This document shows, piece by piece, positions 23,671 through 35,732 of a stretch of 64,000 bases of DNA. The position numbers were made by a program, and so were the translations under genes. This stretch comes from Paramacrobiotus metropolitanus (taxonomy: Eukaryota > Tardigrada > Eutardigrada > Parachela > Macrobiotidae), in assembly GCF_019649055.1 (NCBI RefSeq), contig NW_026570282.1, positions 620,001 to 684,000 of the forward strand, read 5' to 3'. The notes under the pieces were generated by a model. That model was not told the DNA's origin. It worked only from the letters and a program-made list of their open reading frames with translations, and did no database searches. Numbering within the stretch: the stretch's first letter is position 1; every line of letters begins with the position of its first letter.

Positions 23671-26600
23671 TCAGTACTTCACAGCATCATAGATGATGTT
23701 CTCATATTTGAGATCCACGTAAGCATTATGGGTGGTCATGCCAAATATGTGGTTAAACGTTTCGTATTCTTGATTTAGCTCCAAGTATTCTGTTTGACGA
23801 GAAAGTGGTACGTAGTTCTCCAGAATTTGCCGCAGTTGCTGAAATGTGGGTCTGTCATTAGGATTGATTTCCCACGATCTATTGGCAACTTTGTTAAATC
23901 TGTGAAAAGTTAGAGTATGGAAGCGCTAATTAAAATCAAATTGCATATGGACCGCTCGTCGCTTACATATCTGCTGGGTAATAAACCGGTCGCGTAATGC
24001 GAAACCCGTCCCGTATCTTCATAACAAATTCCATAACTTGGCCTTTTACAACACTGTCCGGATATGGGTCTCTGCCAAGGGAGAAAATCTCGCACGTTAG
24101 TACTCCAAATGACCACACATCGCTTTTCTCGGAAAATCTCCTCTGGAGCACCGCTTCGGGTGCCATCCATTTGACAGGCATTGGGCCATCCTAAAAACAA
24201 TAACAAACAAAATCATGATCTGCAATATCAAAACCAGTTAAGGTTTAGTACCGCATTAGTAAAACGAACAGGTATTACGAGTATTTATTAATAAGTAACT
24301 ATTGCCACGAAAACAGACAGTATATATGCCGGTTGTGAACAGAAGTGTAAATTTTATGATTAACTTGTGTAATCTGTTTCTGTACAAGTACTGAAACTGC
24401 TAGAAGTAAATAAAGTGTATATATAGATAAAGTAAAAAGTAAATAAAGCAAAGCTTTCTCTTGCTTACGAGATCGGTTTCCAGAACATAAATATCGCTTT
24501 GGCACTGCTTAGCCATTCCAAAATCCGAGATTTTTACCACATTTCTGTCGGTAACCAAAACATTTCTGGCCGCAATATCACGGTGTAATATCCATTGTGA
24601 TGCAAGGAATTCAAGTCCGCGACAAATTTGGTAGCAGAAGCTAAGCAGATCTTGAGTGGACAAGACAATGATATTTGTCGAAGAATTGTATGTGTACACG
24701 GATGAATCGTCCGTGCTCGCTGTATTTGTAGCCCGGTTTTGTCGATCGTATAATTCTTTTTCTTCATGCGCAAGAAGCTCACCGTCCGAAGCGACGTGGT
24801 TATAGAAAAGGTCATCTTTTTGTTTTCGTAAATAACTTTTCAAGGATCCCTGGGCGCAGTATTCGAGAAGAAGTTTTGGATTTTCGGCTATAAAAAATAA
24901 TCAGGTAATAAGCCGCCATTAATATATGTGCATTAGGATCAATAGTGCAGGCTTACCTTCTGCTACAATTCCTAGTAAATTCACAATGTTTAGGTGACGT
25001 CCGATCTATGAAGGGAATGGTCACAAATAAGCATATGCGTCTAACAATGACATCGAAACAAATGACATCGAAAGCTTCCGCTGAGCTTAAATTAATCGTC
25101 CATACGCATGCGCACGAAATTTAAATAAACCATTACCTGACAACTAATTGCGTTCTTATTGCGCATTACCTGCTACCATCTTTATCTGATAAATTTCGCA
25201 CTAATATAATATGAACATAATCAACATACCCCGAGCATCATTTCAATCTCATTGAGAAACGATTTGCGCCTTCGGTTGTCATCAGAATACAGCAGGGCTT
25301 TGACAGCCACCATTGTTCGTGGTGGATATCCCAGTAAACCCGTTGCAAAACCTTTGCTGACAATGCCATATTCGCCTCTTCCCAAAATCGTTTCGCCTAC
25401 GCTCAATAAAAATTTTACTAACAAAGCTTTAACTATAACGGGAGCGGTAACGTAACGCGTTATAATGGGTTCTTATATAGTGTTACATTTGAAACCTATT
25501 ACGTAATACACGATCTAAATTGCCGATACGGTTTTATCACCTTTTATGCCGTGCCGTATTTGAAAGTTGCACTACACGGTCAGTCAACGTTTGCTTATTT
25601 TAAAAATTAATTTCGCAGTTTTCTAATCTAAATGGCTAGGAAAGCATTGTACGTATATTTGTTTGTTCTTACTTAATTGCAGTCCACTTGGGTCAATTGC
25701 CAGCTTCGTGAAATGGTCGCGAAGATGAGGATTCGTATATGCGGATCCAAAAATTTTAAGGTCAAGCGAAACTTTCAGATGGTTCTCTACCGCTTTCTTG
25801 GATGTCCTTCTCAAAAACTTAGGAAGCGTTTTTAGCTGCAGGGATGGCGAAAAAGAAAAATAATTTCAAATTCGAAATGCAGCCGGATTACTCATTACTA
25901 ACCTTTTTTGGCCAAATTTTATAGAGGAAAAATACAATCACAAAACAACCTAGTGGAATTCCAACTCCTAATCCAACTGCCGTTGTGATAGATACTCCTC
26001 CGACTGGTTTTCGCAAAGGATCAGGATCTACCAAATAACAATGCTTCATACCACATTGATAAACATAAGTGATAAGACATACTTGTGTTATAAAACAATC
26101 ACAGAGATAAATCTGAAATATTATTACTGATAACCACAAACAAAACCTTATTCATTTTCTTGTAACAATGATAAAAAGTAACCCAAGTACCCAAATAACA
26201 GCCGCTCAGTGTAAAGAAGGGATGAAAAAGAATCAGTTTTGGCATACGTTTTCCACATCGGACAACATACCAAAGATTTTTAGAGAAAACATTAAGTATA
26301 AGAATTGCTTGTTAGGTGATAGTACTGTTAATATCTATATAACTAATTTTGAGTTCGTGAATTAGGATCGCTTTTTAAGGAATCTCTTCAATTTCAGAAT
26401 TGGCTGCATTGTACCGGTAACCTGGTATTAATTATAGCTACCATGAAATATGAATATCGTCCGCATAACAAAAGATAAATAAATATTTGTGCAATAACAT
26501 CACAGAACCTTCAAAAGCTGTCACAAACCTTCTCCATTTCGATCAAAATCGTTTTGATGATCATGCGGACCATTATCCCACATCCAAGGGGGTAGCGCCG

Positions 26601-26841
26601 GGCCACGATCTCGGCCACCACCACCACCACCGCCACCGCCACCACGACGTGATCTATCCAGATCGGGCTGGGGCGGAGGCCAGTCATTGTTCCACGGCAG
26701 CTGGGTCGGTGGACTGATCTGCCCTTGGACGTTAATGTCGAAATCAGATTCTGCACCTTGAGATTGGGAATTTGGAGGCTGTTGAGATGTGGATCCCAAT
26801 CGCACACTGCTGGGACTGCGGCGTCGACGAATCCTACCCAT
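23671..26841 (-). CDS. transmembrane tyrosine kinase with a minimal ectodomain
   Basis: Eight in-phase minus-strand exons: 26529-26841 (ATG), 25903-26027, 25673-25835, 25230-25396, 24957-25005, 24469-24887, 23967-24190, 23671-23899; 562 residues. Residues 1-104 are Arg/Ser then Pro/Trp/Asp-rich with a run of about ten Gly and no signal peptide. A TM segment follows (TTAVGLGVGIPLGCFVIVFF), then a juxtamembrane region and a complete kinase: glycine loop GRGEYG, VAVK lysine, αC Glu in FLNEIEMM, HRDIAARN near 374, DFG near 394, PVKWMAPEAV, and SDVWSFGV. A 50-residue insert before αE recalls FGFR/VEGFR/Kit-type kinases. HRDIAARN and PVKWMAPE indicate tyrosine specificity. All catalytic residues are present, so it should be active. 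An undetected upstream exon with an ectodomain is possible. Confidence 0.8.
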
Positions 26842-27990
26842 TTTATTTCAACCCACAAAAGCAATCGCTAATATTTTTACTAGAGTTGAAGGAACTCGAA
26901 AAGAATCTGCTCATTCCGGATGCATTGCTTATAAGCAGCTGGAGTTGACTTCATGCCAATCGCGACACGTACGGCCGAAATACTAACCAAAAATAACTAT
27001 GTTTCCCGGTGACCTTTCTTTCAGCTGGTACGAAAATGCACAGTCATGTATACTTAGCTTAAGCAATAAGGCTTCAATATATTTATGTTAAAACTTTATA
27101 TGCATAAAGAGCTACAGTACATAATTAATACACAGCAATTAATCAAATTAGAATGAACTCCATTAAACATCACATATAGCTCAACTGCGTGCATAAAATG
27201 ATATGCGTGAGTACCGTATAAGTGGTGGATTAATCGATAGAAAAAGCCGCTTATGCCTGAACCCTTAATTATTTATATGGCACGTTCAAACTTTATACGG
27301 CAAAGTCAGAAATGCAGCCACCACACAAAACTCCATGCTGTGTTGCTAAATACATAACAGGAATCAAATGTTGCAGATGTGCTTTCCTGTGGTATTTAAA
27401 ATTTGTTGTTAAAGCGGCATAAAGTGCTCATAACTGTTGCTGAAGCGCTGCGGAAGGGCGCGATGACAACACCTTTTACTGTTTACTTAATTATAATGTG
27501 ATCCCAATCCAATATGATATCAGCAGAAATCTCAAACGTGTAATTGCTTGCGCATGCTTTATTTCCAGATGACGTGTTTTGTATTGCTCTCTAACTACTC
27601 CATAGCAAATGTTTTTGTGGCATATCTGGATATACAGCCTACATGATTACCGTTCGCCGTTCGGACTCTTGTATGCATGGTAAAACGTGTGCAATATTTT
27701 CAACCTTTTTAGAGCAGGTTTGCAGAATTATGTACATATCTGTCTTCATGCTTATAAACAGAGTGGACACCACAAGTTATAAACGATTAAAATCATTATC
27801 ATGCAAAACCAATGTTGATAGCGATTGATGAGACAGTAGAATAAGTACTCAGTATACTCCTCTTTCTACCAATGAAACGCAAAGCAAGCAACTCATCTAC
27901 AGTTTTCTTAAACAAACAGTACTGGGTGGGCAATTCTGCTAGTACATGGTGAAATTTAGGTATACAAGTTTTTAAGTTTTTAAGACTATA
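26842..27990. other. intergenic region
   Basis: Upstream flank of the kinase gene. AT-rich; no exon found on either strand, and no signal peptide that could begin the kinase. Confidence 0.4.
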
Positions 27991-28081
27991 GCCGTGCCAC
28001 TCCACAATAGCGCAGTCTATGCCGTGCCCCTCTACAATAGCGCTATTGTAGCTCTACAATAGCGCTATTGTAGAGCGGCAC
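27991..28081. repeat. palindrome cluster with direct and inverted copies of a 23-base unit
   Basis: Two direct copies of a unit GCCGTGCCMCTCYACAATAGCGC (27991-28013 and 28021-28043) are followed by inverted material ending GCGCTATTGTAGAGCGGCAC at 28062-28081. Inside it, the 20-base perfect palindrome CTACAATAGCGCTATTGTAG occurs twice, at 28032-28051 and 28054-28073; the second extends to 24 bases. The outer ends are nearly perfect inverted repeats of each other. Confidence 0.85.
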
Positions 28082-28731
28082 TGACTGTAGATATTACGAA
28101 GAGGCAAGTAAGTACTGCATATTAAAGCTGTTGACCACTGTCCAGAAACCGGCACGCATTACCGATCGCTAGAGGGGTGTCATTACGGCAAGCTTTAATT
28201 TCGTCGTGGAAAGTTGTGTTTACTTATCACACAATATGCGGCGCGTTTTCCGATAGTTGATTTTGAATCGAACCGTCACAGATCAAAATTAACAAATAAT
28301 TATGAATCTACTAATCATTCACCATACACGCGAAACTGTTTCCCACACATGTACAAGTACGCCTATTTACTGTTCCAATTCGTATAAATTGTCACGACCC
28401 TATAGGTCGCGTTCTGGCATACACATGACTGACTGTTATATCTATTCGTGTGTTTCCTTCCTTAATACAGAAAATGAGGCGCTTTTCTAAGTATCTATAA
28501 CGTTCCATAAAAAAAATTTTGCCCAAACTAAAGTACGCAGATGTAGAGGTACAATACGATGATATGTGCGTTAAATACAAGAAAACTATGTACAAGTACA
28601 CTTGATAAAATAGAAAAGTAGAAATCCAAAATGCTGTTTCCTGATGTGTTTCCTGCGGCAAGAAAAATGTATCCTTGTAAGTGTGTTGAACACCGCTTCT
28701 CATCCATGTCGTTCACATATGTAACGCAGGT

Positions 28732-29187
28732 GTGCTATTGAATAGATATTTATTTTTAATAATACCTCATAATGATGAAAGCCTTCCCTTGAGCTTATTC
28801 GGCTATACTGGGCGCTTTGTACTGTCACCACATGAATGGATCGATTTTGATGGGGTCGCATTTATGACTACGCCAGCAATACCGAACATTTTCCTCGCCA
28901 GCAGTGCAGACCTTTCAACTTATCTATTCAATCATGCCAATGTTGAGCTGCAAACAATAATCGAGCTTTGCATCAAAGAAACCAGTCAACCTATTTTTAC
29001 CCAACTGCATTCTTCTCTACACAATAGGCAAACGCAGTCTGGTATAAACGCAATCTACGAACGGTATCGACGGGTTCACACATTCGACTTCGACCGGATG
29101 GCACCCGGGCTGGAGCTGACCCGTCCAACAGCCCACGATTTACAACCCGGTGATGCGCATCCCAGCTTGAACAAGGGATACAATTAA
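28732..29187 (+). CDS. hypothetical protein, uncertain
   Basis: An open frame of 151 codons; the first in-frame ATG is near 28864, giving about 108 residues. It reads WIDFDGVAFMTTPAIPNIFL, then a hydrophilic helical part (NVELQTIIELCIKETSQP) and ends HPSLNKGYN. No signal peptide, TM segment or known domain. It is longer than expected by chance here but has no supporting neighbours or splice structure; a 3' splice site (ACGCAG) at about 28729 would put it in frame as a last exon. It could equally be non-coding. Confidence 0.3.
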   Translation: MLLNRYLFLIIPHNDESLPLSLFGYTGRFVLSPHEWIDFDGVAFMTTPAIPNIFLASSADLSTYLFNHANVELQTIIELCIKETSQPIFTQLHSSLHNRQTQSGINAIYERYRRVHTFDFDRMAPGLELTRPTAHDLQPGDAHPSLNKGYN

Positions 29188-30090
29188 TACGGTATAACTC
29201 TACAACAGTGCAATACACGGTACAAGTTATAACGAACCGCACCATCAGCTGTTCGATAATAATATATAGAACTTTAATTAATACGGACCTTTCGGGGCCT
29301 TGACGCTATGACAGAAACACAGTAGTATCAGATAATCAAGTATGACAGTAAAGTACCTATTTCCGACCGAGTTCAGGATTGTCAAGCGCACGCAGGTTGC
29401 GTCGGCATTCTGCAACTCTAACGCAGTCCTCCTCGCTGCGTATTAAAATTTTAATTTTTGCTGGATAAAAAGCAACCTGCAAATTCATGTTCAGGTTTTC
29501 AGCTCTTCTCAATGAAAAATTGTTAACACATTGATAAATGATAACAAATTTACGGGTTTTGTTGCGGCAAAGGCGCGCGCGCGAAGGAAATTTGCAGCCG
29601 ACGAGCTCGTTCTCTAATTTAATCACATCTGTTTCCAAGATAGACTTGTCGGAAAAAATTTATGTGAATGTAAAAAGTTCTCTATCAAAAATTCGTTATT
29701 TTTTGCTAATTTTACGAACCGTGTCCTTTCGCTAGAGCTGAGACGCGCCGGCTCGGTCTGCATTCGTGCACTATTCAAACCGAGCCGCACGCGGTTCAGT
29801 AATATGAATTGAATAGCGTTTGCCTGATTCATCTGATTGTGACACGGCCTCATTGCTTTTGAATGCGGCCCACGATGAGAATGTGAAAGCATAATGCACC
29901 ACTATATTGTGCTTTAGCACTATAGCTTTGGATCTGCAACTATGAATACAATTGCGCTGTGTAGCTGAAGGCTAAATGCATCAAATTTACTCGGTATTCA
30001 TGATTTCGAGAGGAATTCTATCAGTTTTGCGTGGACAACACTAGCATTGCTGTTAGAGGCAGAACGTTTACACTACCGCGGCGTGCGACT
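29188..30090. other. intergenic, upstream of the SoxB-like gene
   Basis: Contains a (GC)n tract at about 29573-29582. Minus-strand open frames at 29357-29638 and 29623-29892 overlap each other in different frames and lack features, so they are not called as genes. Confidence 0.35.
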
Positions 30091-31768
30091 ATGAACAGTT
30101 CCATTTTCTGCATGGCTGATGGGAAATTAAAGGGGGAAGAAATTGTCTTTCCCACTATGGCGCCATCCGATGAACATCTTCTGGCCAACATGCAACACAT
30201 CGGCGAGACTGACCATCACGTAAAACGACCGATGAACGCCTTCATGGTGTGGTCGGCAACGCGGCGCAAGGAAATTGCCGAAGAGAACCCTCGGATGCAC
30301 AATTCGGAGATTAGCAAGATCCTCGGTAGTGAATGGAAGGAAATGTCCGAAACGCAAAAGCGGCCCTACCGGGAGGAAGCCAAAAATATTCAGCTTATCC
30401 ATAAACAGGTGCGATCTAGGTACTAGATTCCGCGGTCGTGCAAAGTTTTGCGGCTGCTCTTAACAGCCTTAGTAATTATTGACTAACAGTTTAAGTAGGC
30501 TCAACTTACCATTAGTGTTTAACGTTTTGGACTTTGTTGATTATCATTAGAATTGTTTTGTGTTATGACCGACGACCGTTGTCATCGTTCTAAAATCTAA
30601 ACTCAATAATTATGGCGTTAAAATCTGGATCAGCGAATGCAAATTATATGAATGTAATTAGTTGTGTTTTAGTATTCGCACACTCATAGCGGATATCAGA
30701 AACACGGGAGTTTGCGGTTAAAATACTTTTTGAGAGATCTTATATGAAATGCGTGTATTGGTTTTGATATTTTGCTTACGATTATTAATTAGGAAAACAA
30801 CGTGATTATCAGCTACCTCTTGAAAACCTTATTCTACCGTATATTACATTTTTAATACTCGTATACAGATTGAGTAACTCTGTTTCTAGCTTTGAATATT
30901 ATATACTTTACAGTACTTGCATTAAAAAAAGACATTGCAGTGCATTAAAGGTATTGTTTACCCCCAACAAAAGCAGTTGATAGTAGATACTGTGCTCCTT
31001 TAGGCGTGTTTTTGCGTTTATGCGCCGTTCCTTCTGGACACCGGCATTGCATACGAGATTTCTTTTCGGGTTAGGATTTAATTCTCATACTGTTTCTGCT
31101 TATCCATCTTGTTGAAAATCGGTGCATTCTCAAATTGTAAAGAATATACTATTAATAATAAAATAATCTCTTTGTGCTTTCAGGAACATCCAGATTATAA
31201 ATACCGGCCCCGGCGCCAGCCCAAAACCGGCACTTTCGCTCCTACTTTCGCAGGATCTCCTTATGCCAAGGAAATGTTCCGCAAGCCCCTCGTGATCAAT
31301 GTCTCCCCGGGGGATGCGCGGTACGCTACCAATCCCGCGCATGTGGAAGATTACTCCCGTCGGCACTCCGACAGTGACTCCGATGGGGATGCCATGTACC
31401 CGGCGCACAACGGTACCCCCAAATCCGATGTCGGGCGTCGCGCCGGCTCGGAATCCAGCGGCGCCACTGAACCCCGCCCCGCCCACATGAAGGATGATGA
31501 CCTTAATCATCTTCCCGGGAATTATGAACCGCGGACGAACGGAGAGGTGGCCGGCCGGAGGACGCAGACGCTGGCCACGGGTTGCACGGCGGTGGTGGGT
31601 AACCCTGGCGAAGTATTCCGGGCGCAGCAGAAACTTGTGCAGGATGCGTGTTTTATCTACGAAACGGGAAACAAACCGGTTGTGGTTACGTTCGCCAAGT
31701 ACAATCTGACGCTGCGCCTGGAGCCGGAAAAGCTGGCTGCGTCGTTGCTGCCGATTCTACACTCGTAA
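30091..31768 (+). CDS. SoxB-type HMG-box transcription factor
   Basis: Sox proteins bind and bend DNA at WWCAAWG sites and control neural and stem-cell fate. Exons 30091-30408 and 31184-31768, phase 0; 300 residues. The HMG box begins [19 protein letters not shown] near residue 46 and has [15 protein letters not shown], which fits group B (group C has MHNAEISK; groups E and F have LHNAE or LHNAD). The box ends [13 protein letters not shown], the Sox-typical end. The only intron lies inside the box, just before EHPDYKY. The tail is Pro/Ser/Asp-rich with an Ala/Leu-rich C-terminus ([12 protein letters not shown]). The ATG chosen is the first in frame; a GTG-led extension upstream was ignored. 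Confidence 0.85.
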
Positions 31769-32097
31769 ATTCTCGTCGATGGTATCGTTTTGATTACAAG
31801 AGATTTTAACGATGTTGGATTTTTATACATAAGTTGGTGTTTTAATTAATTCACACGTGCTCATTCATTTTGTGGTGCGAATAGTGGTATTTTTGTTTAT
31901 GGATCTGTCTGATTTTGTTAAATGATTTTTCGGTACAATAAAATAAGCCAAAATAAATTCCCGCAAATTTGGTCTTGGATGCTTCATGCATGAACAAAAG
32001 TGATACATACATTGCAGTATGGGCTGTACAATACATACTGTCATAGGATTTGCTTGCAACCACTTATCGGAGGTAACATAAGGCAGCGTAATGTTCT

Positions 32098-33205
32098 TTA
32101 TGCGTAAATAACCTCCCAAGCCACATTTGCAATCATTTTCAGAACACATCCGTGACACACCTGGGAATAGCTGGTATTTCCGGTGAACGTCATTTTTGCC
32201 AACCCACAGCAAGACAACATAGTGCACAAGGAAACACAGTTCGTAATTTCTGGTGCAGATACTTAAGCACAAGCACAAATGGTATTACTATTAATTCTAT
32301 ATATAATATAGACTTACACAGCAAGGTACAATTGTATTGCAGAATAGAGTAGTATGAACTATAAAAGGATAAATCCCATATATACTTTCTGAAAGCACTA
32401 GTTGTTAGTAATTTGTGCAGCTTGCTGGTAGATTGTGACATAAATAATATTCTAGTCGATTAGGACCAGGTACAGCACCACACCGTTCGAACTGTACACT
32501 GGCACCATTGCGGGTGCAGTACGCCATTCTTTTCGGAGCCGGCTCCAGAATTTCGGAAAGCTGGCTCTTTGTTCCGGTTATCTTGACTGCCAGCAGGTCC
32601 AGTTCTGACGTTGTCTGCAAATATAAAATGCAAGGAATCCGAACCTTCCGTATATTTACACTGTATATATAGCGTGCTTTTTACTGGTAATTATTCAGTA
32701 TTATGGAATAAAAAATAAATACTGGGCAAGTCGAAAACGATATACAGAGCTACGTAGATATCCTTTTTTTGCGTTTTGTAGATCTGTATGTGTGTGTTAC
32801 AAGACATGCAATAATTGTGCATACATAAGGCGTGCTAAAGTTCGTTTTACATATACACATTCCCTCTGTTATACGTACCAGACGCTTCGAAGTTCTGCAT
32901 ACCTGCAAACAATTTGTAATTTTTCAATACCACGTGCAAATGGCAAAAGAAAAACCATTAACAGGCCTGCCACGTGTAATAATTTTGTAAACTACTTGAA
33001 TACCTGAATTGTCGAATACAGACATATGCTGCGCCGGCGCAGGATTCGGTGTAGACGTATTTTGTTGCCGAAGTCTGGCTGCAACCGGAAATAAGGATTC
33101 CCCGCTTGTGTTCGATTTTCGGTCGCGAACAGAAGAAATTTTAGTTTCCATACTCGAGACATATAACAGAGCAATAAACCAATATAACAGCTGGACGGGC
33201 CACAT
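32098..33205 (-). CDS. secreted cysteine-containing protein, splice model uncertain
   Basis: Exon 1 (32996-33205) is fairly clear: ATG, signal peptide MWPVQLLYWFIALLYVSS, then a polar stretch with NTS sequons. I join it to 32467-32614 and 32098-32249, giving 169 residues with eight cysteines. In that model the first four cysteines are spaced C-x11-C-x8-C-x3-C, then CC, then C-x2-C, and a Lys-Arg (PAPKRMAYC) precedes the first Cys, as in processed peptide ligands. Other splice choices are possible: a 24-base exon at about 32880-32905, an exon 2 ending at 32472 giving FPCALCC, or a third reading of the last exon with CSENDCKCGLGG. Treat as a secreted Cys-rich candidate ligand. Confidence 0.35.
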
Positions 33206-34436
33206 CTCTGGCAATGGGCTTACTGTGCTGATTTATAGATATATGAAGGAAACTAAATTTATAATTAAGGATTACTCGTGAACTAGCGCGGAAAACTACA
33301 AAAACATTAGTGACTTCACTGCTCATTGATTCGGTCTGATAACATTATTGAATTTTAACCCTGATTATGCTGATCGATCGCGGGAATTCACACAGTGGAT
33401 TGGCATACAAGCACAAAAATATACGCTCCCAAAAACATTGTAATTATGCGAACAAAATACGGCTAACGTTAACGAAGCGGTAAGTTCAGCAGACCTCAAG
33501 TTGTTGTACGTGGTAGATATATTGTACAATATTTACATGTCGGGAATACAATGTTTGTAAGAACATACGTGTATTGTTTACTCTGGAGAGTTTAACATTG
33601 GTAAGCACATTGTTTACGCACTTTAAGCGCTTGACTAGCTCAGTTTTTCCGTCATAGCAGAACACCTTCCCGGCACAAAATGATTATGGTACTACCAAGA
33701 AATAGTCAGTGTTTTACAATAATCTGTTTGTATTTTGGAAACGCAGACAGTGCAAAAACGCAAGCACACGTTTTTACATCTACCTTGTAAGCTTGGTCTT
33801 CATGTAAATTTTTATCAATCAAGTATTTAAAATCTGTTTTCATAATACAACTTAAATCTAGTAGCATCGAGTGTTGCAACAGTAAATCATGATTATAGCG
33901 TGCAAAGGTCTCGTTTCACATGTTAGTAAACTACTCCAGTTTCTGTAGTGAATTGCAAGTTCGAACCCGAAGTAAATGTATTTCCAGCACTAAGAAATGA
34001 TGTATCCGTTTTATTTTATAATTGTGGTCTGCCGGATTTTGTGTAACATGAAAGTAACCCCTTTAACAATGGTTTGAAAAAAATCACTTCTATACCCCAA
34101 ACCTACACCTCTTGCTTAATTAATCTTTATAGAATACGATTTCAAATCAACTAATTCAGCTGGTTAGATTTTCTATGCAGTTGAATTAGTAACTTCCAGG
34201 GTAAATTCAATGAGTATAAAGGCAGACACGTTAGACACAAGAACAAAGCGCAACAATATTTGTAAATCTGTATTCTATATTCTTCTATGTTAATCTAGCA
34301 AGCAAACTAACAAAACTTGCTATTTACGAAGTCTGCACACAGTATTACTGAACAGAACTACGTATAAAGTATCTGAAAAACACCAAGTCAACAATAACAT
34401 ATTATCCGATCATGTTACAAAAAGACCTAACACAGA
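33206..34436. other. intergenic region
   Basis: AT-rich spacer between two minus-strand secreted-protein genes; no exon found. Confidence 0.35.
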
Positions 34437-35732
34437 TCAAAGAGATTTTTGGTATTCATTAACATTGACATTGATGCCAGGGATATAATTGTCATTAGAG
34501 AATTCTTTGCTACCACGTTTTGGAATTTGACGCTGTCTTTGCGGAGGGGTGTTGAAGATGGATTCCATGTTCTATACAATAAAAAAAAGATTCTCTATAT
34601 AATTAGGTAGTACAGCATTACATTCTTAAATTTACTTATAGACATTAATTAATAGGTTACTTGCAATGTTTAATGTTCGACAATTTGGTTTTTGAAAAAA
34701 ACAGAACCTGAATAATACGTACTTGTTGGCCATTACAAATATTAGCACACAGAGTAGCACATAACAACAAGTTAATTCTGACGTGCCTGCGCAATTTGTG
34801 CAAGACTGTTCAATGAGGAGTCAGAAGGTGTTGGTGGAGTTTGGGAATCATTTCCGCCAATTAACTCATCCAGAAATTCGTTGAGTCGTCTTATTACTTC
34901 TCTATTCGAGACAATTTCTTTTGCGTCTTGAAGGAGGACCTGCATACAGATACAGTACGTTATAAAAATATACTACAAAAGTGACATAAATTATCTACTG
35001 TATATGTTCGGCAGTAATCCAGCCTGCCGGCCCCGCACATACAGTGTTTCAGTGCCCATCACTATAAGTACAGTAGTTTGCTAGCTAAAGATGAGTCTGC
35101 TAGTACAGTTTTAAAAAACTATAAGTACGGTATTTTATCTAGTATACAGATCAAGATGCAGCATGTACCAGAAAATTAATATCCGGTTTTAAGTTTTCGC
35201 TTACCATAAGGTCTCCATAATTTTCATTGCCTTTGAAATTTTGTACAACTGGTTTCGCCACAGAAAAGATCACCGGCAGCATATTCAACAGCCGCCCTGA
35301 CGCATCTCCACTGTCAGACAACGACGCCGATCTGTCTGCAGTATCGGTTGCCGGACCATCGTCTTCATCAGCGTTTCCAAAGGTTATCGCCAGCTGACCC
35401 AAGAGATCGCTAGCTGGCCCAGGAGCTTCCGGCAGGGCTTTCGATCCTTTTGTTGCTGCGCCCAAGTCGGATTTGGAAAAAGCTGATTCGGCTCCCGCTA
35501 AAGCTACAATTACCGGCGTGGTCTGCGGTGGAATGGTTGTGGGTAGGGTCCGGCGTGTAAAGGTTATCGGTGCGCGTGGCACTTGTCTCTGCCGTCCACC
35601 GCCGTGGGGTGCAAGCATCCGGCGGGCTGATTTGAATAAGCTCTGCAGTTGTTTGACGCCGGGTATCCCTCCTGTTGTCGAATGCACCATTATCATCAGA
35701 AAATAGATCCATATTACCCATACTAATTTCAT
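34437..35732 (-). CDS. secreted protein with alternative C-terminal exons
   Basis: I do not recognise the family. Exon 1 (35205-35732, ATG at 35732) encodes a signal peptide (MKLVWVIWIYFLMIMVHS), a basic Gly/Arg part (SARRMLAPHGGGRQRQ), a Thr/Pro segment, an acidic Ser/Asp/Ala-rich middle, and LLNMLPVIFSVAKPVVQNF. Exon 2 (34772-34939) continues in phase 0 with LQDAKEIVSNREVIRRLNEF and stops, giving 231 residues. A further in-frame exon at 34437-34571, ending in TGA, can be reached from an internal exon-2 donor (GAA|GTAATA); it encodes a Gln/Arg/Lys-Arg segment (QRQRQIPKRG) then a polar tail ending NEYQKSL. No cysteines. Basic sites could be cleaved by prohormone convertases, but that is speculation. 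Confidence 0.5.

Noticed and set aside
29357-29892. Overlapping minus-strand frames
   Set aside because: Two different frames overlap, no domain or good splice link, and they lie in the GC-repeat flank of the SoxB-like gene.
32875-32905. 24-base exon in the Cys-rich secreted gene
   Set aside because: Its splice sites are good, but including it gives an odd number of cysteines and is not needed for phase; kept only as an alternative.
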